A stretch of DNA of 37,863 nt from Solidesulfovibrio magneticus str. Maddingley MBC34 (GTDB lineage: Bacteria > Desulfobacterota > Desulfovibrionia > Desulfovibrionales > Desulfovibrionaceae), in NCBI GenBank assembly GCA_000307955.1, contig ALAO01000043.1, positions 1-37,863 of the forward strand. The letters run 5' to 3'. The position numbers and the translations under genes were made by a program. Position 1 is the stretch's first letter. Each line of letters starts with the position of its first letter. The notes under the pieces were generated by a model. That model had not been told where the DNA came from. It ran no database searches and was given only the letters and a program-made list of their open reading frames with translations. Of the stretch, positions 9,100 through 16,698 are shown piece by piece.

Positions 9100-12000
9100 C
9101 TAGGCCTTGCGCACGTTGACCATGAAGGCCTTGGTCTCGGGGATGCCCGTATTGGGGTCGCCGACCGAGGGACACAGGATGTTGGCCGAGTCGCCGCCCT
9201 GCTTGGGCCAGGTCCAGCCGTAGTGCCAAGGGATACCCACCTGGTGGATGGTCTGGCCGAGCACGGTGAAGGGCTGGATGCGCTCGGTGACGATGGCCTT
9301 GGCCCACAGGGAGCCGCGGGTGCTTTCGAGGATCACCTTCTCGCCGTTTTGGATGCCGCGCATCTTGGCCAGCTCGGGGCTCATCTCGCAGAACATCTGC
9401 GGTTCGGCCTCAAGCAGCCAGGGGGAGTTGCGGGTCATGACGCCGGTCTGCCAGTGTTCGGTGACCCGGTAGGTGGAGCACACGAACGGGAAGCGCGGGT
9501 CGCAGGAAGCGTGCACTTCGGTCGGGCCGGCGAACTTCAGCGCCGTGGGGTTGTGCAGCTGCTTGGAGAACGGGTTGTCGCCCACCGGGCATTCCAGGGG
9601 CTCGTAGTGTTCGGGCAGCGGCCCGTCGTTGCGGCCCGGGCCGAAGATGAGGCCCATGCCCTCGGTGGTCATGATAAACGGCGACTTGCCGCCCTTCTGA
9701 TCCGCCATGGGCGGCCAGGGACCATCGGGCACGTCGCCCACCCACTTGCCGTCCTGCCAGGCGATGACCGCCTTTTCCGGCTGGTAAGGCTTGCCCTGGG
9801 GATCGACCGAGGCGCGGTTGTAGAGCACCCGACGGTTGACCGGCCAAGCCCAGGTCCAACCCGGATAGAGGCCGATCTTGGCCTGCATGGGGGTTTGCGT
9901 CTTGTCGCGGCGGGCGGCGTTGTTCTTGTCGGTGTAGGAGCCGGAGTAGATCCAGTTGCCGGAACAGGTGGAGCCGTCGGTCTGGAGCAGAGCGAAGCTC
10001 GGCACGGGGTCGCCGGGCTTGAAGGTCTTGTCCGCGTCGCCCACTTTCAGCGTCTTTTCCTTGAGGAAGTAGCCGTTGATAAGCTTGGCGACCTTGTGCG
10101 GATCAAAGGCGTGGTTGGTGGCCACGTCCCAGTTGAGGTTCTTGATGGGATCGGGATAGGCCCCGCCTTCCTTGGCGTAGAGACCACGAATCTTCTCGAA
10201 GAGTTCGTAAATGATGTCGCCGTCGGGCTTGGAATCGCCCCGGGGGGCCTGGGCCGGATAGCGCCACTGCATCCAGCGGCCGGAGTTGGAGATGGAGCCT
10301 TCCTTTTCAAAGGACACGGCGCAGGGCAGGAAGAAGACCTCGGTCTTGACCTTCTTGGGGTCCATGCCCGGGCCCTTCCAGAAGGAACCGGTTTCCGTCT
10401 CGAACATGTTGACCGTGACCATCCAGTCGAGCTTGGTCATGGCCTCGCGGGTCTTGTTGGCGTTGGCGGTGCTGGCGGCCGGATTCTGGCCCCAGGCGAA
10501 AAAGCCCTTGAACGCGCCGCCGAGCATGACGTCGAAAAGCGACAGCCAGGAGTAGTCCTTGCCCGGTTCGAGCTTGGGCAGGTAGTCGTAGGAGACGTCG
10601 GCCTCCTGGTTGGGGTACATGGATTTGAGGAAGCTCGTCATGTACTTGGGCCGATTGCCCCACCAGTTGGCGCTTTGGGGCTCCTTGGTGGCCGGGGTGT
10701 TTTTGGCGTTGTACTCGGCCAGGGTGGGCATGGCCGCGTTGGGCGTCGGGATGTAGCCGGGCAGGATGTGGAAGAGCAGGCCCTGGTCGGTGGACCCCTG
10801 GACGTTGGCCTCGCCGCGGAGGGCGTTGATGCCGCCGCCGGCCACGCCCATGTTGCCCAGAAGCAGCTGGATGATGGACATGGCCCGGATGTTCTGCACG
10901 CCGACGGTGTGCTGGGTCTGGCCCATGGCGTAGAGCATGGTGCCGGACTTCTCGGGTTTGCCCGTGGCGGCGTAGGTCTGGTAGACCTTCTGCAGATCGG
11001 CCGTCGGCGTGCCGGTGACGGACGAGACCGACTTCATGTCGTAACGGTCGTAGTGGGCTTTGAGGATCTGGAAGACGCAGCGCGGGTCCCGCAGCGTCGG
11101 GTCTTTCTTGATCTGGCCGGCGTCGTCGCGGGCAAAGGACCAGCTCGACTTGTCGTAGGCCCGCTTTTCGGCGTCGTAGCCGCTAAACAGGCCGTCCTTG
11201 AAGTCGTACTTGTCGCTGACGATAAACGACGCGTTGGTGTAGTTGACGACGTAGTCCTTGAAATACAGGTTGTTGGCCAGGATATACCGGATAAGGCCCC
11301 CGAAGAAGGGGATGTCCGAACCCGAGCGCAACCGGGCGAACACGTCGGCGTGCTGGGACGTGCGGGTGTAGCGCGGGTCCACGTGGATGATGGTCGCGCC
11401 CTTGTCCTTGGCCCGCAGGGCCCACTTGAAGGAGATGGGATGGTTCTCGGCGGCGTTGCTGCCGATGATGAAAATGCAATCCGAGTTGGCGATGTCGATC
11501 CAGTGATTGGTCATCGCCCCGCGTCCGAACGACTCTGCCAGAGCCGCTACAGTGGCGCTGTGTCAGATACGGGCCTGATGCTCGACGTAGCTTAATCCCA
11601 TGGCCCGGAGCATGGCCTGATAGATCCAGCACTCTTCATTGTCCATGGCGGCGGAGCCGACCGAGGCGATGCCTTCGCAACGGTTGACCACCCGGCCCTT
11701 GGCGTCCTTGGTCACGAAGCTGCCGTCGCGGGCTTCCTTGACCTTGCGGGCAATGCGGTCCAGCGCCCAATCCCAGGATTTTTCTTCCCAGTTCTCGCTG
11801 TACGGAGCGCGGTAGAGCACCTTCTGGATGCGGCGGTCGTTGTTGCCGAGCTGGTAGTGGGACGCGCCCTTGGGGCACAACGCGCCTTCGTTGATCGGAT
11901 GATCCGGATCGCCCTCGATGTTGACCACCCTGCCCTTGCCGTCCTTGTCCGTGCTGCAGATAAGCCCGCAGCCCACCGAACAGTAACAGCACACCGAGGT

Positions 12001-12138
12001 GCTCTGTTTGGTGAACTTGAGCTTGGCCGCCTGCCCCTCGGCGTACGCCGGGCGCAGATCAAAGCCGAGGCCGCCAAAAGCGGTCACGGCCGTGGTCGCG
12101 CTCGCGATCTTGAGGAACTCTCGCCGGTTCCATTCCAT
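9100..12138 (-). CDS. fdhA: Formate dehydrogenase catalytic (alpha) subunit, selenoprotein
   Basis: FdhA interconverts formate and CO2 at a Mo- or W-bis(MGD) centre. The 1012-residue product is continuous only if the TGA at 11563-11565 is read as selenocysteine 192 (context ARI-Sec-HSATVAALAESFGRG, the classic FDH site). A Tat signal opens the protein (NRREFLKIASATTAVTAFGG). A [4Fe-4S] site follows (Cys50, 53, 57 and the Cys of ALCPKG), then the molybdopterin oxidoreductase domains and a C-terminal MGD-binding domain. AAGGAGA lies 7-8 nt before the ATG. Automatic callers would split it into a 191-residue piece and an 804-residue piece. It is followed by fdhB and preceded by an AT-rich regulatory stretch. 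Confidence 0.97.
11528..11565 (-). promoter_or_regulatory. Selenocysteine TGA codon with SECIS-like hairpin
   Basis: The in-frame TGA (11563-11565) is followed in the mRNA by a hairpin at 11528-11548: CGGCUCU paired with AGAGUCG (one G-U), loop GGC, extendable by G-U and A-U pairs. The loop lies 24-26 nt after the UGA. The E. coli fdhF SECIS has its GGU loop at about 19-21 nt, so the geometry is similar but not identical. The stop reading is contradicted by in-frame FDH homology on both sides. Confidence 0.85.
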
Positions 12139-12199
12139 GATCCGTCTCCTTGCCGCTAAGCGTTCTAACCAATCCCGCCGCCAGGCTTGCGGCGTCGGG

Positions 12200-12305
12200 C
12201 TTTGACCCGTTTTATTATGCTAAAATTAGCATAAGTTAAAAATAACATAGAGATGAAAGCGATGAGTCACTTTCTCTGTAGAAAGCGGGACAAAACGGGT
12301 CAAAG
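12200..12305. repeat. Perfect 14 bp inverted repeats bounding an AT-rich 106 bp segment
   Basis: ctttgacccgtttt at 12200-12213 recurs exactly inverted as aaaacgggtcaaag at 12292-12305. The segment between is strongly AT-rich against GC-rich surroundings and contains a further palindrome and a small hairpin (ctttct/agaaag, 12270-12285). It fills most of the gap between fdhA and the transposase-derived gene. No target duplication is seen at the ends. It could be a pair of regulator sites or a MITE-like remnant. Confidence 0.75.
12215..12234 (-). promoter_or_regulatory. Palindromic operator candidate in the fdhA promoter region
   Basis: Perfect arms ttatgctaa / ttagcataa with a 2 nt centre, 77 nt upstream of the fdhA start. 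On the minus strand the arm overlaps a CATAAT -10-like hexamer, and TTGACC of the outer repeat stands 17 nt before a TACAGA hexamer further upstream. It does not match the CRP/HcpR (TGTGA-N6-TCACA) or Rex patterns that I know. The cognate regulator is unknown. Confidence 0.6.
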
Positions 12306-12314
12306 GAAAATTAA

Positions 12315-13175
12315 TTAGTTAAGGTCTGGCACCAAGGAGACGATGTAATCTAGTAAAATCGGGAGGATATCTTGATCGCGGTGGTTGTAGCGGAACTCCA
12401 GTTCCTTGAGATACAGCGGAAATTTTCCCGCCGTGACCCCATGGAACCGGATAAGGCGTTCCCGGGCGTAGGGCCAGAAGCCTGCCTGGCGGGGATCAAC
12501 CGAGGGCGCGCGGCCCGTGACCTCCACCAGTCGCCGGGTCAGGATCTCCGAGCCGCAGGCCACCAGGGCGTCGTAACGCAGATAGCGGTCGGAGTAGACG
12601 ATGGCCCCCAGGCGGGAAAGGGGCAGGGAGAAGTTGCAATTGAAATGGAGCAAATCTTCCGGGCCGAGGTTGGGCAGGTAGTCGATGAAGACCAGACCGC
12701 CGCGCTCCAGGATGCCGAAGACGGGCACGGCGGCGAGTTGCTCGTCCGGGCCGGCCGGCCGCATGTTCCGGGCGGCCGAGCCCAGTTCCGCGCCAAGGGG
12801 GCTTTTGAGGATGTCGCGGCCGTCGAGGCTGGCGGCCAGGATGGACAGCCGGGCCACGGTGGCGGCCTTGTAGACGGTGTTGTAGGCCAGCCCCAGGGCG
12901 GCGGCCATGGCGTGGGAGGTTTCCTCGGCGGCGAAAAGGGTCAGCAGGCGCAGCCAATGGCGCGGAGTCAGCCCGGCCAGTCCGGCGAAACGGCCGGACA
13001 AGGCATGAAAGGTGTAGCGGCAGCCGGCGCAGCGCACCCGGCCCTCGGCCAGGGCGTAGGCCTTGGTCCCGGCGCAGCGCGGGCAGACCGGCTGGCCGCC
13101 GGGCCAGGCCCGGCGCTCCAGAAACTTGCGCGCCCCCTCCTCGGTGCGCAGGTGACGGGTCAGGTCCAGGGCCAT
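12315..13175 (-). CDS. IS1595/ISXO2-type transposase-derived protein, probably not catalytic
   Basis: The 286-residue product keeps the overall IS1595 layout: an N-terminal zinc ribbon (Cys31, Cys34, Cys49, Cys52), a helix-turn-helix (about 86-110) and an RNase H-like region (VPVFGILERGG; VYSDRYLRYDAL with Asp196; FWPYARERLIRFHGV; ELEFRYNHR). The usual first catalytic motif (VEVDExYxGG) is replaced around 121-131 by ILKSPLGAELG, and the family Glu before FW (IESFW) reads AGFW at 231-234. So two of three catalytic positions seem lost while the frame is intact, which suggests a retained DNA-binding role. It sits between the cofactor genes and fdhA. ATG 13175 is chosen; GTG 13181 is possible. 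Alternative: a decaying transposase. Confidence 0.75.
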   Translation of the reverse strand: MALDLTRHLRTEEGARKFLERRAWPGGQPVCPRCAGTKAYALAEGRVRCAGCRYTFHALSGRFAGLAGLTPRHWLRLLTLFAAEETSHAMAAALGLAYNTVYKAATVARLSILAASLDGRDILKSPLGAELGSAARNMRPAGPDEQLAAVPVFGILERGGLVFIDYLPNLGPEDLLHFNCNFSLPLSRLGAIVYSDRYLRYDALVACGSEILTRRLVEVTGRAPSVDPRQAGFWPYARERLIRFHGVTAGKFPLYLKELEFRYNHRDQDILPILLDYIVSLVPDLN

Positions 13176-13263
13176 GAACACCCGCCCCTAGGGCCGTATC
13201 CGCGCAGTTCGTATGTGCATGTCGTGTGTTGGTCTTGTGGAACGCTCCGGCGACGACGCGCCG

Positions 13264-14271
13264 CTAGCCGCCGATGGCCGACATGCCGCGCGTCTTGCCG
13301 GCCGCCGCGGGATTAAGCACCTCGTAGCCCAGCGGTTTGGTGCGAAGGGCCAGGGCGATGACCCGGCGAACGGCGGCAAGGCCCAGGGCCGGATTGCGCA
13401 GCATGGCCCGCAACCGGTATTCCTTGGTGGAAAAAAGGCAGGTGCGCAGCTTGCCGTCGGCCGTGATGCGCAGCCGGTTGCAGGTGTCGCAGAAATGTTC
13501 GCTCAAGGGGGAAATGACGCCAAAGCGCCCGGCTCCACCGGCGATGCGGTACATCCGGGCCGGACCGCCGGTGGCGCGGTCGCTGCCGTCAGGTTCTAGA
13601 TCGGCCGAGCGCGAGGCCAGGGAGAGCACGTCCTGGGCCGAGATATAGTTCTCTGGCCGCCAGAGGTTGCCGTCGCCCACAGGCATGAATTCGATGAAGC
13701 GCACGTCGATGGGCGACTTCTCGGCCATGGCCACAAAGGCCGGAATTTCCGCCGTGTTGATGCCGCGAAGGGCCACGGCGTTGATCTTGACCCGAATCCC
13801 GGCCTCCAGGCACTCGTCGATGCCCTGGAGCACGGCGGACAACCGGTCGTGGCCGGTGATGCGGGCGAAAGTGGCCTGATCCAGGCTGTCCAGGGAAATG
13901 TTGACGGCGCTGACCCCGAGCTTGGCCAGCATGGCCGGGCGGCCGGCCAGCAGCGTGGCGTTGGTGGTGATGCGCAGGTCCATTTCCGGGTAGCGCTCCC
14001 GGATGGAGGCGACAAAACTCATGAAGTCGCGCCGGGCAAAGGGTTCGCCGCCGGTCAGGCGCAGCTTGGTGATGCCCATGTCCCGGGCCAGGCCCACGAG
14101 GTCGAGCATCTCCTCATAGCGCAGGATCTTGTCGTGGTCGATGAAGGTGAAGCTTTGCTTGGGCCGGCAGTACATGCAGGCCAGATTGCATCGGTCGGTG
14201 ACCGAGAGGCGCAGATAGCTGACGGCGCGGCCGCGCCCGTCGCGAAGGGCTTTGCCCGATGTGCCGGTCAT
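13264..14271 (-). CDS. moaA: GTP 3',8-cyclase (molybdenum cofactor biosynthesis MoaA)
   Basis: MoaA is the radical-SAM enzyme for the first step of molybdopterin synthesis from GTP. The 335-residue product has the SAM cluster motif CNLACMYC, the TGGEPFARRDF loop, the C-terminal cluster ligands in CDTCNRLRITADGKLRTCLF, and the terminal Gly-Gly (MSAIGG) needed for activity in this family. The ATG at 14271 overlaps the mobA stop (ATGA), so translation is coupled. It provides cofactor for the formate dehydrogenase encoded downstream. Confidence 0.97.
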   Translation of the reverse strand: MTGTSGKALRDGRGRAVSYLRLSVTDRCNLACMYCRPKQSFTFIDHDKILRYEEMLDLVGLARDMGITKLRLTGGEPFARRDFMSFVASIRERYPEMDLRITTNATLLAGRPAMLAKLGVSAVNISLDSLDQATFARITGHDRLSAVLQGIDECLEAGIRVKINAVALRGINTAEIPAFVAMAEKSPIDVRFIEFMPVGDGNLWRPENYISAQDVLSLASRSADLEPDGSDRATGGPARMYRIAGGAGRFGVISPLSEHFCDTCNRLRITADGKLRTCLFSTKEYRLRAMLRNPALGLAAVRRVIALALRTKPLGYEVLNPAAAGKTRGMSAIGG

Positions 14272-14879
14272 GCCCCCTCCTCCATGCCGCGTGCCCGAAT
14301 GAGGTCCGGCGGCGAATTGACGTTGAAAAAAGCCCGGGCCGCGGCCGGATCGTCGCGGCTGTAGTCCAGATGACAGCGAAGCGCCTCGGGAAAGATGGCC
14401 GACAGCCGACGCTGGCCCTGCCCCAGGTTCTCCCGCAAAAGCGCCAGCCCGGCCGGATCGTAGATGGCCACCAACGACTCCACGAAGCCGGTTTCGACGA
14501 TGCGGTAGGTGGTCATAAGCGTTGTTTCCGGCCGGTCGCGCCAGGCCGCGACCAGACGGGCCAGGGTCTCGGACTCCAGAAACGGCAGGTCGCAGGAGAC
14601 GACCAGGCACGGCCGATTGGTGGCGGCCAACACGGTCATGACCCCGCCGGCCGGGCCCAGGCGCGGCGTCTCGTCGGGGAGCCAGGGGCACTCGAAGCCG
14701 AAGGGGGCGGGGTCGCGCCCAGAAACCATGACCTCGTCCGTGACCGAAGCAAGCACCTCGGCCACCCGACGCAGCAGCGGCTGGCCGAAAAAGGTGAGCC
14801 AGGCCTTGTCCCGGCCCATGCGGCTGCTGAGTCCCCCGGCCAGCACCACGCCGAGCGGCAATTCCCCACCCGCCTTCAC
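14268..14879 (-). CDS. mobA: Molybdenum cofactor guanylyltransferase
   Basis: MobA attaches GMP to molybdopterin to make the MGD form used by formate dehydrogenase. The 203-residue product has the nucleotidyltransferase signature VVLAGGLSSRMGRDKAWL, then GPAGGVMTVLAA and the metal-binding SCDLPFL. The start is inferred as GTG at 14879, which overlaps the fdhD stop (GTGA); no ATG fits upstream of the signature without running far into fdhD. The stop overlaps the moaA start. Confidence 0.93.
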   Translation of the reverse strand: MKAGGELPLGVVLAGGLSSRMGRDKAWLTFFGQPLLRRVAEVLASVTDEVMVSGRDPAPFGFECPWLPDETPRLGPAGGVMTVLAATNRPCLVVSCDLPFLESETLARLVAAWRDRPETTLMTTYRIVETGFVESLVAIYDPAGLALLRENLGQGQRRLSAIFPEALRCHLDYSRDDPAAARAFFNVNSPPDLIRARGMEEGA

Positions 14880-15589
14880 GCCCCCACCCAGCCGGCGGCG
14901 TCGGTAAAAACGGTAAAGCGCTCCTCGGCGTCGCGGGCGAAGCCGACCAGGGTAACGCCGGCGTCCTTGGCCGCGCCAAGGGCCGCCCCGGTCACGGCCG
15001 AACGGCTGACCACCATGCGAAGCCCGGCCCGCAGGGCCTTTTGCATCATGCTGGCCGTCACCCGGCAGGACAGGAAAAGGATCAGCTCCGGCAGGCAAAG
15101 CCCCTGGCGCAGGCCCTGCCCGGCTAGGCGGTCCAGGCAGTTGTGGCGGCCGATGTCCTCGGCCCGGGCGATGAAGTCGCCGGACAGGGGATCGTACAGC
15201 GCCGCCCGGTGAAAACAGCCCGTGCCGTCCCACAGGCCCGGCTCGGCGATGAAGCGCCGCACCAGGGCCAACAGTTCGGCGGCCGGAAGCTTTCCCGGCC
15301 GGGTCGGATCAGGAGCCGGCCGGACGTCCGGGACGGCTTTCAGGGAAAAACTCAACCCCTGGGCGTCGACCAGCGCCGGAATCTCGCCCAGCCCGAGCAT
15401 GTCCAGGGCGGCATGGCCCAGCACCAATGCCTCGGGATCAAGGGGCGCGGCGTACAGCGTCTTTCGCCCCACCCCTTGCAGGTCCAGGGTGACCCGGATC
15501 TCGGTGGCCACGTCGTCGTCGATGTCGGTGAAAAAGCCGTCCCGGTAGCGGCGGCAGGGGACGGCGCGGGTGAGCTCCGGCAGTTGCAT
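14876..15589 (-). CDS. fdhD: Formate dehydrogenase accessory sulfurtransferase FdhD, lacking the CxxC motif
   Basis: FdhD carries sulfur from IscS to the Mo-bis(MGD) cofactor before it enters FdhA. The 237-residue product matches the family in GCFHRAAL, EDIGRHNCLDRL, SCRVTASMMQKAL and SRSAVTGAAL...TLVGFAR. The cysteine-pair loop that E. coli FdhD uses (CGVCG, Cys121/Cys124) is absent; the equivalent place reads KAVPDVRPAPDPTRPG. Either sulfur transfer uses another Cys (for example in GCFH or LSCRV) or this is a chaperone-type variant. The ATG shares one base with the fdhE stop (TAATG). Confidence 0.9.
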   Translation of the reverse strand: MQLPELTRAVPCRRYRDGFFTDIDDDVATEIRVTLDLQGVGRKTLYAAPLDPEALVLGHAALDMLGLGEIPALVDAQGLSFSLKAVPDVRPAPDPTRPGKLPAAELLALVRRFIAEPGLWDGTGCFHRAALYDPLSGDFIARAEDIGRHNCLDRLAGQGLRQGLCLPELILFLSCRVTASMMQKALRAGLRMVVSRSAVTGAALGAAKDAGVTLVGFARDAEERFTVFTDAAGWVGA

Positions 15590-16473
15590 TAAAACCCCCA
15601 GGCCGACAGCACCGGCCGATTGTAGCCCTGGCCTCGGGCGGCCATGTCCAGGGTCAGGGATTCGAGGTCGTCCAGGACCGGCACGCTTGGCCGGTCGAAC
15701 TCCCGAAAGTCGACGGTCTTGATGTAATTCTTGCAGCGCAGGCAGACACTCACGAGGTAGCCCGGCTCCTCGGCGGCGGTGAAGTTTTCCAGCTGCTTGG
15801 TGTCTTCCTCGCCGCAGTGCGGGCACATGAGGCGCTTGGCCCGGTATTCGACCTGGCAAAAGGAGCAGGTCAGATGCCTGGCCCCTTCTTTGCCGATCAG
15901 CCGGCCGATGAGCGGCGGGCTGGCGCAGACCGGGCAATGGCCAAAGGCCCAGGAACGGTCCTTGGGAAACTGGGCCATGACCGCCTCGCCGACCGCGGCC
16001 AGACGCGGGGCCAGGGCGGCCTGGACCAGAAAGGCGAGCAGGCGCGGCGCACCGGGGGTGCGCTCGCCGTAGGCGGCGAAAAAGGCGTCGTCGCCGGCCA
16101 GATGCCGGGCAACGGCATTGACCATGTCGAGGGTTCCGGCCGCCCGATCGGCTTCGAGCACGGCCAGGGCCTGGGCCAAATGGCCGTCGCCCTGGCGCAC
16201 CAGCCCGGAAATTTCCGCCAACAGCGCCTCGAACCGGTCCATGTCCACGAGAAAGGCGTCCCGGGGCAAACGCGGCGCGCCGCGCAGGTTGCGCTCCACA
16301 TCGGCCAGGACGGCCGGATCGACGGTCACGTCCTGCTTGGCCCGGGCCGCGAGCTGGACCCGGGAGGTCGCCGCGACAAGCATGAGCAGGGAAGCCGGCA
16401 ACACGGTCTTGCGCGACAGGGAATCCAATTTTTTCTCAAGCACTTTGGACGCTTTATCGTAATCAAAGGACAT
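15589..16473 (-). CDS. fdhE: Formate dehydrogenase accessory protein FdhE
   Basis: FdhE is a cytoplasmic rubredoxin-like zinc/iron protein that assists maturation of Tat-exported formate dehydrogenases. The 294-residue product has the Cys pairs of the family in its C-terminal half: GHCPVCASPP, LTCSFCQVEY, LMCPHCGEE and SVCLRCKNYIKT. The ATG at 16473 has AAGGAGA 7 nt upstream. It is first in the fdhE-fdhD-mobA-moaA unit, all four with overlapping ends, behind a good promoter. Confidence 0.95.
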   Translation of the reverse strand: MSFDYDKASKVLEKKLDSLSRKTVLPASLLMLVAATSRVQLAARAKQDVTVDPAVLADVERNLRGAPRLPRDAFLVDMDRFEALLAEISGLVRQGDGHLAQALAVLEADRAAGTLDMVNAVARHLAGDDAFFAAYGERTPGAPRLLAFLVQAALAPRLAAVGEAVMAQFPKDRSWAFGHCPVCASPPLIGRLIGKEGARHLTCSFCQVEYRAKRLMCPHCGEEDTKQLENFTAAEEPGYLVSVCLRCKNYIKTVDFREFDRPSVPVLDDLESLTLDMAARGQGYNRPVLSAWGF

Positions 16474-16519
16474 GGTGTCTCCTTGGATGGCCCGGCGCGT
16501 TCGCCAGGGCCTTTGCGGC

Positions 16520-16548
16520 ATTATGGTGACGCAGGCAGGACTTGGCAA
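16520..16548 (-). promoter_or_regulatory. Sigma70-type promoter for the fdhE operon
   Basis: On the minus strand TTGCCA (16543-16548, 5/6 to consensus) is followed after exactly 17 nt by CATAAT (16520-16525, 5/6). The start of transcription would be near 16513, about 40 nt before the fdhE ATG. Confidence 0.65.
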
Positions 16549-16553
16549 GAAGC

Positions 16554-16573
16554 GGCGCTCCGACAGGAGCGCC
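16554..16573. promoter_or_regulatory. Inverted repeat just upstream of the fdhE promoter
   Basis: Perfect arms ggcgctcc / ggagcgcc with a 4 nt spacer, 6 nt upstream of the -35 element of fdhE and 126 nt upstream of the divergent transporter gene. The position fits an activator or shared regulator site; the function is unproven. Confidence 0.4.
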
Positions 16574-16698
16574 AACCGGCCTTGACGCCGGCCTGGATCG
16601 TCCGCACTGTGCCCAATGTTTTTGGTATCGGCATGGCCGATGCCCGGCGCGGCCCGGGCTGTCAAGGCCGAGGGCGCAACCCCTCTCGCGGAGGAAGC

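Noticed and set aside
12200-12305. CRISPR repeat or Rex/CRP-type site ahead of fdhA
   Set aside because: There are only two copies, inverted rather than direct, and neither the palindrome nor the outer repeat has the known half-site sequences.
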